DNA of 64,000 nt, taken from assembly GCF_900114745.1 (NCBI RefSeq), contig NZ_FOUB01000010.1, positions 1 to 64,000 of the forward strand, written 5' to 3'. The stretch's first letter is position 1; each line of letters begins with the position of its first letter. The position numbers and the translations under genes were made by a program. The notes beneath the pieces are model-generated. The model was given only the letters and a program-made list of their open reading frames with translations, had not been told where the DNA came from and ran no database searches. Positions 39,477 through 47,417 of the stretch are shown here, one piece after another. The stretch comes from Nitrosomonas communis. Its GTDB lineage: Bacteria > Pseudomonadota > Gammaproteobacteria > Burkholderiales > Nitrosomonadaceae.

Positions 39477-40643
39477 ATGCTAATAAATCTCTCAGCCAAA
39501 CTGAGGGAGCGGGAAAAAGCGGGGTTGTACCGTCGCCGATTGATGCTCGAAGGCCCTCAGACGATTCATGCTACGATTGAGGGAAAGCATTATCTTACTT
39601 TCTGTAGCAATGATTATCTAGGCCTCGCCAACCACCCCGACTTGATCGGAGCGGCCTGTGCGGGAGCCCAACATTATGGCGTGGGATCAGGTGCATCCCA
39701 TTTGATCTGCGGCCATTCTTTGGCCCATCACACGCTAGAGGAAGCGTTGGCCCATTTTGTGGGGTTACCCCAGGCATTATTGTTCTCTACCGGCTATATG
39801 GCGAATATGGCGGTGATCACGTCGTTGGTCGGTCGTGGTGATACGATTTTCGCCGACAAGCTCAATCATGCTTCACTCAATGACGCAGCGCTGCTTTCCA
39901 AGGCAACCTTTAAACGTTATCCCCATCTTGACTTAACCAAACTGGAAAGATACCTGGCTGAATCGGAAGCAAGCGGTAAGCTCGTCGTAACCGATGCCGT
40001 GTTCAGCATGGATGGTGACATTGCTCCTGTCGTTGAACTATTGGCGCTATGTGAGCAGTATGGCGCCTGGTTGTTACTGGATGATGCACACGGTTTCGGC
40101 GTGCTTGGCAAAAACGGTAATGGTGTCGCGCATGCGTTTGATGGATTTAATCTGCGTTCCCCAAACTTGGTTTACATGGCCACGCTCGGTAAAGCAGCGG
40201 GTGTTTCCGGTGCTTTTGTCGCTGCTCAATCCGACATAATAGAAACGCTTATCCAATTCGCGCGCCCTTATGGTTATACCACTGCTACGCCTGCATTATT
40301 GGCCCATGTCCTCATGACCAGTTTGTCATTGATCAAACAAGAAGCATGGCGACGCGAAAAATTAATCAAGCTTATAACACAATTGAAAACTAACCTACAA
40401 TCATTGCGTTGGTTATTAATGCCTTCCATAACGCCCATTCAGCCATTGATGGTAGGACGCAATGACGAAGCCATGCATTTAAGTGAAGCATTACATGACA
40501 AAGGAATTCTCGTGCCTGCCATCCGCCCGCCTACTGTTCCGGAGGGAAAAGCTCGATTGCGGATTTCTTTATCAGCTGCACACCGCGAGGAAGATGTTGA
40601 GCAATTGAGTGAAACATTACATGATTTGGCAAAAATCATATAA
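39477..40643 (+). CDS. bioF: 8-amino-7-oxononanoate synthase
   Basis: PLP-dependent enzyme condensing pimeloyl-ACP (or -CoA) with L-alanine. The 388 residues show YLTFCSNDYLGLANHP, the GVGSGASHLICG loop, ADKLNHASLNDA, the DDAHGFGVLG aspartate, and the PLP-lysine site MATLGKAAGVSGAF. Length fits the AONS family. It lies between bioB and bioH in a tight rightward operon. Confidence 0.97.
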   Translation: MLINLSAKLREREKAGLYRRRLMLEGPQTIHATIEGKHYLTFCSNDYLGLANHPDLIGAACAGAQHYGVGSGASHLICGHSLAHHTLEEALAHFVGLPQALLFSTGYMANMAVITSLVGRGDTIFADKLNHASLNDAALLSKATFKRYPHLDLTKLERYLAESEASGKLVVTDAVFSMDGDIAPVVELLALCEQYGAWLLLDDAHGFGVLGKNGNGVAHAFDGFNLRSPNLVYMATLGKAAGVSGAFVAAQSDIIETLIQFARPYGYTTATPALLAHVLMTSLSLIKQEAWRREKLIKLITQLKTNLQSLRWLLMPSITPIQPLMVGRNDEAMHLSEALHDKGILVPAIRPPTVPEGKARLRISLSAAHREEDVEQLSETLHDLAKII

Positions 40644-40688
40644 TCGAAAGCAGGCAAAAACACTTAACATGAAAAATAGTTGTGTAGT

Positions 40689-41447
40689 ATGAAGCGGTTA
40701 TATGTAGAAATTGTAGGAAAGGGACCCGATCTCGTGATGTTGCATGGCTGGGCTATGCATAGTGGTATCTGGGGCAGTATCCGCGATCAGCTGGCGCGGC
40801 ATTTCCGGCTGCATTTGGTGGATCTGCCTGGTCATGGCCAGAGTCCAATGTGGGAATCGTATTCACTCGAAGCCATCGTAAACAGTGTTGCGGAGATTTT
40901 GCCCGCGGAAAGCATCGTTTGTGGTTGGTCACTCGGTGGGCAAGTAGCCCTCAAGCTGGCTTTATCTGTACCCACGCAAGTGAGTCAGCTTGTTTTGGTC
41001 GCGACCACTCCTTGTTTCGTCAAACGGGAGGATTGGCAGTGGGGAATGGATCAATCTACGCTGCTGCTTTTTATGGAAAATCTGGAGCATCATTATACCC
41101 AGACGCTCAACCGTTTTTTTACCCTGCAGGTAAATGGTGGATGTGATATGACACATGTATTAGCGCAAATACGTGACCATTTTTTCCAATATAAGCAACC
41201 CGATGGTCACGCGCTCAGGGCAGGTTTACAAATCCTGCTGACCACCGATTTACGTGGAAAATTAGCGGATATTTCTCAACCTGCCTTACTGTTGCATGGA
41301 GAAAATGATGTGATCACACATGTGGATGCAGCCAAATGGATGCATCAGCAATTGCCTCACGCAAAATTAGTCGGCTTTCCACACTGTGGTCATGCCCCGT
41401 TTTTATCGCATCCGAATCAATTTATAACCAGCCTGTATGATTTATGA
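40689..41447 (+). CDS. bioH: Pimeloyl-ACP methyl ester esterase
   Basis: Alpha/beta hydrolase removing the methyl group from pimeloyl-ACP methyl ester after chain elongation. I use the ATG at 40689; the frame also has a TTG at 40680. VMLHGWAMHSGIW forms the oxyanion region, GWSLGGQVAL carries the nucleophile Ser, and the Asp and His are in LLHGENDVITHVD and HCGHAPF. It overlaps bioC by 11 nt, as expected for partners that open and close the malonyl-methyl-ester route. Confidence 0.93.
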   Translation: MKRLYVEIVGKGPDLVMLHGWAMHSGIWGSIRDQLARHFRLHLVDLPGHGQSPMWESYSLEAIVNSVAEILPAESIVCGWSLGGQVALKLALSVPTQVSQLVLVATTPCFVKREDWQWGMDQSTLLLFMENLEHHYTQTLNRFFTLQVNGGCDMTHVLAQIRDHFFQYKQPDGHALRAGLQILLTTDLRGKLADISQPALLLHGENDVITHVDAAKWMHQQLPHAKLVGFPHCGHAPFLSHPNQFITSLYDL

Positions 41448-42318
41448 TCACATTTTAGATAAGCGTCAGTTGCGCCAAGCATTTGAACGAGCTGCAACCA
41501 GCTATGATCAAGCGGCCGTTCTGCAGCGGGAAGTGGGGGAGCGCATGCTCTCACGTCTTGATTACATCAAATATACGCCTGATTGGATACTGGATATGGG
41601 CAGCGGTACCGGCTATGGCAGCCGTAAGCTTATCGAGCGCTATCCGCATAGCAAATTGGTGGCATTGGATATCGCACTCGCGATGCATTTCCAAGCGCGT
41701 CAACCTGTTCCGCGATGGCAGCAATGGTTACCGTTGGGTAAACGCTCTATTACTCATTATGTGGGTGCGGATATCGAACAGCTTCCACTGCGGGATGGTT
41801 GCGTGGATATGATTTGGTCGAATCTAACCATTCAGTGGTGTAATGATCTCAAGCAGACCTTTGCGGAAACACATCGTGTTCTGAAAAAAGGAGGACTGCT
41901 GATGTTTAGCACCTTTGGTCCGGATACCTTGAAAGAATTAAAGCAGGCCTTTAAAGCAGTGGACAGTTACAACCATATCAATCGCTTCATGGATATGCAC
42001 GATATCGGCGATCTGCTGGTTTATAGCGGCTTTGCCACACCTGTCATAGATATGGAATACATTACGCTCACTTACCATGAGGTGATGGATATCATGCGTG
42101 ATCTTAAAACAATTGGTGCGCATAATGTGACACATGGCAGACAGCGTGGCTTGACAGGGAAAGGAAGATGGCAACAAGTGGTGAAGCATTACGAATCATT
42201 CCGTCAGGCAGGGAGGCTGCCGGCGACTTTCGAAGTGGTCTATGGTCATGCCTGGAAACCAGAGCCACGACAAGCTGCTCTCAAACCCGAAACCAGACGT
42301 AAGCTCGGTCTGGGATAA
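41437..42318 (+). CDS. bioC: Malonyl-ACP O-methyltransferase
   Basis: SAM-dependent methyltransferase that starts pimelate synthesis by methylating malonyl-ACP. The 293 residues have the characteristic N terminus RQAFERAATSYDQAAVLQRE, the SAM motif ILDMGSGTGYGSRKL, DMIWSNLTIQWCNDL and LMFSTFGPDTLKEL. It overlaps bioH by 11 nt. A palindromic MITE copy begins 8 bp after the stop codon and separates it from bioD. Confidence 0.95.
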   Translation: MIYDHILDKRQLRQAFERAATSYDQAAVLQREVGERMLSRLDYIKYTPDWILDMGSGTGYGSRKLIERYPHSKLVALDIALAMHFQARQPVPRWQQWLPLGKRSITHYVGADIEQLPLRDGCVDMIWSNLTIQWCNDLKQTFAETHRVLKKGGLLMFSTFGPDTLKELKQAFKAVDSYNHINRFMDMHDIGDLLVYSGFATPVIDMEYITLTYHEVMDIMRDLKTIGAHNVTHGRQRGLTGKGRWQQVVKHYESFRQAGRLPATFEVVYGHAWKPEPRQAALKPETRRKLGLG

Positions 42319-42325
42319 ATGGTTA

Positions 42326-42426
42326 TTCCATTTCCAAATCAAAACTGATTTTGTCGGCTTCACCTTGCCGTATTATTTATACTATCTGCGGCTCGCCTTC
42401 GCGTCATTTTTGATTTGGAAATGGAA
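42326..42426 (+). repeat. 101-bp palindromic MITE, copy 5 (forward), with TTA target duplication
   Basis: Begins TTCCATTTCCAAATCAAAAC and ends GATTTGGAAATGGAA; arms are near-perfect inverted repeats. It is flanked by TTA on both sides (42323-42325 and 42427-42429), consistent with a 3-bp target-site duplication. It lies between bioC and bioD, with its right end 9 bp before the preferred bioD ATG and containing an in-frame ATG of its own. Confidence 0.95.
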
Positions 42427-42435
42427 TTAAACACT

Positions 42436-43101
42436 ATGCCAGCAGGCTACTTTGTGACCGGTACGGATACGGCTGTAGGTAAAACTCTCGCAAGTTGCGC
42501 GTTGCTACATGCGTTTGCCATGGCAGGTAAATCGGTGATTGGTATGAAGCCAATCGCAGCAGGTTGCGAAAAGGGTAAATGGATGGATGTGGAACGTCTT
42601 GTTGAAGCCAGCAACGTATCAGCAGCACGTGAATTGATTAATCCTTATGCGTTAGTGCAGCCGATTGCACCTCATATCGCGGCTAAGCAAACGGGTATCG
42701 TGATGGATATCGCAACTGTTCAACGGGCTTTTAAATTGTTACAGGAAATGGCGGAAATGGTCATTGTCGAAGGGGTCGGGGGATTTCTGGTGCCGCTTGA
42801 TGACCGATACGATGGCAGCGATTTGGCGCGCGCATTGAAATTACCCGTGGTATTGACAGTAGGATTGCGGTTGGGCTGTCTCAACCATGCTTTATTAACT
42901 GCCCGGGCTATTCATTCAAGTGGGTTAACCCTGGCAGGCTGGGTAGCTAATCAGATTGATCCTCATATGGAAAGCCAAGCAGAAAACATTCGTACCTTGC
43001 AACACCGCCTGGATTGTCCTCTGCTTGGCGTTTTGCCATTTAGCGAAAAAATAGAGGCAAGGGATTATGCTGGGTTGCTCGATATCTGGCAGCTTATCTA
43101 A
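42436..43101 (+). CDS. bioD: Dethiobiotin synthetase
   Basis: ATP-dependent enzyme closing the ureido ring of dethiobiotin. With the ATG at 42436 the protein has 221 residues starting PAGYFVTGTDTAVGKTLASC, which holds the P-loop. MKPIAAGCEKG, VEGVGGFLVPL and the C-terminal LLGVLPFSEKIEARDY fit the family. Two upstream in-frame starts (TTG 42415, ATG 42421) lie inside the end of MITE copy 5 and would add a few residues. The only Shine-Dalgarno-like sequence (GGAA) comes from the repeat. The stop TAA directly abuts MITE copy 6. Confidence 0.95.
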   Translation: MPAGYFVTGTDTAVGKTLASCALLHAFAMAGKSVIGMKPIAAGCEKGKWMDVERLVEASNVSAARELINPYALVQPIAPHIAAKQTGIVMDIATVQRAFKLLQEMAEMVIVEGVGGFLVPLDDRYDGSDLARALKLPVVLTVGLRLGCLNHALLTARAIHSSGLTLAGWVANQIDPHMESQAENIRTLQHRLDCPLLGVLPFSEKIEARDYAGLLDIWQLI

Positions 43102-43202
43102 TTCCATTGCTAAATCAAAACTGGCTTTGTCGGCTTCACCTTGCCGTATTATTTATACTGTTTGCGGCTTGCCTTCGCGTCATTTTTGATTTAGAAATGG
43201 AA
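43102..43202 (+). repeat. 101-bp palindromic MITE, copy 6 (forward)
   Basis: Begins TTCCATTGCTAAATCAAAAC and ends GATTTAGAAATGGAA, core intact with small changes (TTTGCGGCTTGCC). The left flank TAA is the bioD stop codon and the right flank is TGA. It has the same orientation as copy 5, so the two form 101-bp direct repeats around bioD. Confidence 0.93.
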
Positions 43203-43218
43203 TGAGACCCCCCTCGTA

Positions 43219-43242
43219 TCATGTTTGATTGGGAAAATGGAA
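43219..43242 (+). repeat. Fragment of a MITE right end
   Basis: Seventeen bp after copy 6 a second right-end-like sequence occurs, ATGTTTGATTGGGAAAATGGAA, resembling the TTTTTGATTTGGAAATGGAA terminus. The GATTGGG variant resembles the arm of copy 2. The rest of the element is missing. Confidence 0.6.
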
Positions 43243-43262
43243 TGATGGAGCAGCTAGCAGGT

Positions 43263-44225
43263 CTATTTGAGCGGCTTAAGAATGGTTTTGAATTTAACTG
43301 TTGCTTGCACCAGCGCCGCGCGAATACCGGGCTCCCACGCAGAATGACCCGCATCCTCGATAATGACATATTCGGCTTGAGGCCAGGCATGGTATAAGTC
43401 ATCTGCGCTGACGATCGGGCAAACGGCATCATAACGTCCCTGCACGATGGTGGCAGGAATGCCTTGGAGTTTTTTGACATTATCCAGCAACACATTTTGC
43501 GGCAAGAAGATATCATGACTGAAATAATGGGCTTCCATGCGTGCAAGCCCGAGCGCAACCGTATCGCTTGTAAAATAATTGACGGTTTCCGGGCTGGGCA
43601 GCAAAGTGGAGCATCTGCCTTCATAGCAACCCCATGCACGGGCGGCAGGCATATGGATGGCAGGATCCGGGTCCATCAAGCGTTGATAATAAGCTGCGAG
43701 GATATCTTTTCGTTCATGCGGGGAGAGTGGTGCGACAAAATCCCGCCAGGCTTCTGGAAAGAAATGGCGCAGCCCATAAAGAAACCAGTCGATTTCGCTT
43801 TTGCGGCAAAGAAAAATGCCCCGCAGAATGAATCCCAGGCAACGTGAGGGGTGGGCTTCTCCGTATGCGAGTGCCAATGTGCTGCCCCAGGAGCCTCCGA
43901 ATACGAGCCACTGTTCGATACTCAGATATTGTCGCAAGGTTTCGATGTCCTCGATAAGATGAGGCGTGGTATTGTCTCGAATTTCACCTAGGGGTGTGGA
44001 GCGTCCCGCTCCACGCTGATCATAAATGATGATGCGGTAGTGAGCAGGATCAAAGAAACGACGATGATTGGGTGCTGATCCAGCACCTGGCCCACCATGT
44101 AGAAACAAGACGGGTAAACCCTTAGGATTACCTGATTGTTCCCAATATAGGGTGTGCTGCGCATCGACCGGCAACATTCCTTGCTGATAAGGCTCGATTT
44201 CCGGGTAAAGCTCGGTATGTGACAT
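43263..44225 (-). CDS. pip: Proline iminopeptidase
   Basis: Alpha/beta-hydrolase exopeptidase releasing N-terminal proline. The 320 residues show LFLHGGPGAGSAPNHRRFFD (oxyanion region), the nucleophile elbow VFGGSWGSTLALAYGE, an acid in RYDAVCP and catalytic His in DAGHSAWEPG. Family length is about 310-320. It is convergent with bioD, with MITE copy 6 and a fragment between their stops. MITE copy 7 lies about 130 bp upstream of its start. Confidence 0.95.
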   Translation of the reverse strand: MSHTELYPEIEPYQQGMLPVDAQHTLYWEQSGNPKGLPVLFLHGGPGAGSAPNHRRFFDPAHYRIIIYDQRGAGRSTPLGEIRDNTTPHLIEDIETLRQYLSIEQWLVFGGSWGSTLALAYGEAHPSRCLGFILRGIFLCRKSEIDWFLYGLRHFFPEAWRDFVAPLSPHERKDILAAYYQRLMDPDPAIHMPAARAWGCYEGRCSTLLPSPETVNYFTSDTVALGLARMEAHYFSHDIFLPQNVLLDNVKKLQGIPATIVQGRYDAVCPIVSADDLYHAWPQAEYVIIEDAGHSAWEPGIRAALVQATVKFKTILKPLK

Positions 44226-44761
44226 GTTATCCTCTATGATTGATGGTATAAATCTGCCAGTTTACTGATTGTGGAGATATTGGAAAAGCAAAAGAAATTG
44301 TTGAGAGTTGCGCCATTTGCACATTTGCTCATTTGTTTGAGATCGTGCCCTGATTCCATTTTCCAATTAAAAATAACGCGAAGGCGAGCCGCAGACAGTA
44401 TAAATCATATGGTAAGGTGAAGCTGACAAAGTCAGTTTTGATTTAGAAATGGAATGATAAGGTAGGATAACGATTGAAACTGTATACCTGGCTAAAGGAA
44501 ACGATTATGATGCATATTTCATAGTAGAGCATGAGAGTTCAATGTGACAGGCAGAAATAGCAACGCTAATGAGTGAACGGCACAATCTTTTGAACATTTA
44601 AAATAAGCGGGTCACGGCACCACTTATTGCCAACATGATTATGAGATGCTGTGAAAATATTTATCGTGAGATCAGTATGCTATGTATGATCAATCAGCGT
44701 AAGTAATTTATCTGAAGAAGCTTTGTGTTACTTGAAAAGCTGAGAAAGAAATTAATAGCCA
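44226..44761. other. Intergenic region pip/patatin gene
   Basis: A 536-bp region between divergent genes, containing MITE copy 7 at 44354-44454. The remaining 300 bp before the patatin-like gene has no supported gene. A short 27-codon open stretch reading ETVYLAKGNDYDAYFIVEH (about 44479-44535) is protein-like, but it lacks a start codon and I do not call it. Confidence 0.6.
44354..44454 (-). repeat. 101-bp palindromic MITE, copy 7 (reverse), with TGA target duplication
   Basis: Begins TTCCATTTTCCAATTAAAA and ends GATTTAGAAATGGAA. TGA occurs immediately on both sides (44351-44353 and 44455-44457), a second clear case of a 3-bp TNA duplication. The core has diverged slightly (CATATGGTAAGGTGAAGCTG). 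Confidence 0.92.
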
Positions 44762-45925
44762 GTGAGTGAGCCGAATAATACTTCCGCACAATCATCTAAA
44801 TTAGGCTTGTTTTTGACAGGTGGAGGCGCGCGCGCTGCTTATCAAGTAGGTGTGCTGCGTGCAATTGCTGAATTGTTGCCTTCTCCTGCGCATAGCCCTT
44901 TTCCTGTTATTTGTGGAACCTCAGCCGGTGCCATTAATGCAGCAGGTTTGGCCATGTCGGCCACCCATTTTGCGACAGGTGTGCGGCAACTGGAGGCAGT
45001 GTGGGGAAATTTGCACGTTGACCAGGTGCACCGGGCAGATCTTCTGGGTGTGGTCCGCAACACGGCCCATTGTGTGGGTTCATTGCTGTCGAGCGAGGTG
45101 AAGAAAGAAACGCCTTTTGCACTACTGGATAATGCTCCCCTGAGAACGCTGCTTGGCTGCCGTTTGCCGTTTCGTGGTATCCAGAGAAGTATCCACCTTG
45201 GCGCATTGCATGCACTGGGGGTAACCGTTTGGGGTTATACTTCAGGACAATCGGTAACGTTTTATCAAGGCCATGAAAGTATTCAGCCCTGGAGTCGGGT
45301 GATGCGTGTCGGTGTGGCATCACGTATCGGTATCCAGCATTTGCTTGCTTCTTCGGCTATTCCTCTCATTTTTCCGGCCATCCGGCTAAATCGCGAGTAC
45401 TTTGGCGATGGTTCTATGCGACAACTGGCGCCGCTCAGTCCAGCGTTACATTTGGGAGCAGATCGAATCCTGGTGATCAGTGTGAACAAAAAAAGAGAAA
45501 TTCCCCTTGAGCGTATTAAAGTCACGAGCTATCCACCCGTAGCCCAAATCGCGGGTCATATGATGAGTAGTATTTTTTTTGATAGCCTGGAAGTTGATCT
45601 GGAGCGTCTGGAACGCATTAATGGCACTTTAGCGCTCATTCCGCCTGAGACAAAAAAAGAGGGAAGCATTTTGCTGCGACCCATAAAATCGATGGTGATA
45701 TCACCTAGCGAAAGAATCAGTGAAATCGCGTGGCAGCATGCTTACTCATTACCACGCACTATGCGCTATTTATATCGTGCCGTGGGAGCAATGAGTCCGA
45801 GCGGCTCAAGATTGTTGAGCTATGTTTTATTTGAAGCTTCTTATTGTCGTGCCTTAATTGATCTTGGCTATCGGGACACGATGCAACAGCAAGATGAAAT
45901 TCTTAAATTTATTACCATGTCTTGA
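44762..45925 (+). CDS. Patatin-like phospholipase family protein
   Basis: Predicted serine acyl hydrolase acting on lipids. The 387 residues contain the oxyanion glycine loop LFLTGGGARAAYQVGVLRA, the nucleophile motif VICGTSAGAINAAGLA (GxSxG) and the catalytic Asp in YFGDGSMRQLAPLSPA (DG[SA]), which together define the patatin catalytic dyad. No signal peptide is evident, so a cytoplasmic or peripheral membrane location is likely. The GTG start at 44762 has only a weak ribosome site. A TerC-family gene follows after 12 nt, suggesting an operon. Confidence 0.88.
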   Translation: MSEPNNTSAQSSKLGLFLTGGGARAAYQVGVLRAIAELLPSPAHSPFPVICGTSAGAINAAGLAMSATHFATGVRQLEAVWGNLHVDQVHRADLLGVVRNTAHCVGSLLSSEVKKETPFALLDNAPLRTLLGCRLPFRGIQRSIHLGALHALGVTVWGYTSGQSVTFYQGHESIQPWSRVMRVGVASRIGIQHLLASSAIPLIFPAIRLNREYFGDGSMRQLAPLSPALHLGADRILVISVNKKREIPLERIKVTSYPPVAQIAGHMMSSIFFDSLEVDLERLERINGTLALIPPETKKEGSILLRPIKSMVISPSERISEIAWQHAYSLPRTMRYLYRAVGAMSPSGSRLLSYVLFEASYCRALIDLGYRDTMQQQDEILKFITMS

Positions 45926-45937
45926 GAGAAATTAAAT

Positions 45938-46660
45938 ATGGATTTTTCTGATCCCCAGTTCTGGTTTGCGGCATTACAAATTATTGCGATTGACATCGTA
46001 CTTGGAGGAGATAATGCAGTCATTATTGCTCTTGCTTGCCGGCGATTGCCTGAGAAGCAACGTAATCAAGGAATTTTCTGGGGAGTTTTTGGTGCAATAA
46101 CAATACGTATCATATTAGTTTTCTTTGCGCTTAATTTATTAACACTTCCCTTCCTGAAGCTCATAGGCGCGCTGCTGCTGCTTTGGATCGGGATCAAATT
46201 ACTACAGCCAGAATCGACTGGTGATGGGCATGAAATTGATGCCAGCACTACTCTGATGGGCGCCATTAAAACGATTATCATTGCTGACACGGTCATGAGC
46301 CTGGATAATGTGATAGGAATTGCTGGTGCTGCTCGAGGCGATCTTACTCTGGTTATTTTTGGCCTGTTCGTGAGTGTTCCGATCATTGTCTGGGGGAGTA
46401 AGCTGGTCATGAAGCTGATGAATCGCTTTCCCCTTACCATTTTTGTTGGGGCTGGATTGCTTGGCTGGATTGCGGGAGACATGGCTATCACCGATTCAGT
46501 GACCAGAGAATGGGTCAATGTGCATGCTGCTTTTCTACATTGGCTCATGCCAATTGGCACTGCATTAGTCGTGATCATTATTGGCAAGTGGCTGGCAGCG
46601 AGAACGCAGAAAAATATAGCAGTGGTTGATCTCACGAATGACACGAATAAACCCATGTAA
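45938..46660 (+). CDS. TerC-family integral membrane protein
   Basis: Polytopic membrane protein of the TerC/YjbE/YkoY group, linked in other bacteria to metal (manganese) export or tellurium resistance. The 240 residues have about seven hydrophobic helices. The two conserved acidic motifs are DIVLGGDNAVIIAL (about 21-34) and the repeated-half counterpart VMSLDNVIGIAGAA (about 118-131). It lies 12 nt after the patatin-like gene and 41 nt before the stress-protein gene. No Mn-type riboswitch is visible. Substrate cannot be assigned from sequence. Confidence 0.88.
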   Translation: MDFSDPQFWFAALQIIAIDIVLGGDNAVIIALACRRLPEKQRNQGIFWGVFGAITIRIILVFFALNLLTLPFLKLIGALLLLWIGIKLLQPESTGDGHEIDASTTLMGAIKTIIIADTVMSLDNVIGIAGAARGDLTLVIFGLFVSVPIIVWGSKLVMKLMNRFPLTIFVGAGLLGWIAGDMAITDSVTREWVNVHAAFLHWLMPIGTALVVIIIGKWLAARTQKNIAVVDLTNDTNKPM

Positions 46661-46701
46661 CCATTAAATAAGTAATAAAAAACAATTTAAGGGAGTGCAT
46701 C

Positions 46702-47127
46702 ATGTTAAAAATACTACTGCCAGTGGATGGTTCTGAGGCTTGCCACAAGGCCATTGCGCATTTTATCCAGTTGCTCAACTGGTATAAGGAAGTACCAGAA
46801 ATTCATCTACTCAATGTGCAGTTTCCATTGCATGGTGATATTTCGATGTTTATCAGCCAGGAAAATATCAAGCAATATCACCAAGAAGAAGGATTGAAGG
46901 ATTTAAAATCAGCATGTGATTTATTAGATCAGGCAGGTATTGCTTATCAGTACCATGTCATTGTAGGTGATGTAGCAAAAATGATCGTTCAATTTGCGAC
47001 AGAAAAGCAATGTGATCAAATTGTCATTGGGCCACGTGGGCTCGGCACTGTCCAAGGTATGCTGTTGGGATCAGTCGCCAGTAAGCTGATACAGCTTTCA
47101 CCGGTTCCGGTTCTTTTGGTCAAATAA
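46702..47127 (+). CDS. Universal stress protein, UspA-like
   Basis: Single-domain USP of 141 residues. It starts MLKILLPVDGSEACHKAIAH and ends with the ATP-binding signature GPRGLGTVQGMLLGSVASKL, which fits the G-2x-G-9x-G-(S/T) pattern, followed by SPVPVLLVK. This suggests a nucleotide-binding type rather than UspA proper. GGGAG precedes the ATG. Its partners are unknown; it follows the TerC-family gene by 41 nt and may be co-transcribed. Confidence 0.92.
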   Translation: MLKILLPVDGSEACHKAIAHFIQLLNWYKEVPEIHLLNVQFPLHGDISMFISQENIKQYHQEEGLKDLKSACDLLDQAGIAYQYHVIVGDVAKMIVQFATEKQCDQIVIGPRGLGTVQGMLLGSVASKLIQLSPVPVLLVK

Positions 47128-47241
47128 CAAGAATCGGGTGTAATTCCTGCGCTATTAGCGAGAATACCTGCTAGGCAAATCATGTTAAATATCTGGACAA
47201 GAAAGGGTAATCACGTCTTGTCATTCAGAGTATAAGCGCTA

Positions 47242-47261
47242 GCCATCTGAATTCAGGTGGC
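47242..47261. other. 20-bp palindrome upstream of the GspE/PilB-type gene
   Basis: GCCATCTGAATTCAGGTGGC is self-complementary except for one G/T position pair. It lies 114 nt after the stress-protein stop and 156 nt before the next start codon. It could be a weak terminator (followed by TGATTTAA, no real T tract) or an operator. Confidence 0.35.
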
Positions 47262-47417
47262 TGATTTAAGATAAACATGCTTTGCGCGCATTTAATGGGC
47301 AAATTGGCTCAGCTTTTCCCGAATCCTATCATTTTGCGGGGATAGGTGAAGCTAGCCAGCTACTGAGCATTGCTTTCAAGCAGCGGCAGAGGCAGCAATT
47401 ATTGGCAAATTCCAGAT

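Noticed and set aside
43136..43639. Long minus-strand frame across MITE copy 6 and the end of pip
   Set aside because: It is out of frame with the clear proline iminopeptidase coding sequence and has no family motif; a shadow frame.
44479..44535. Short open stretch reading ETVYLAKGNDYDAYFIVEHESSM
   Set aside because: Protein-like, but no start codon, under 30 codons and no family resemblance; could be a remnant but too short to support.
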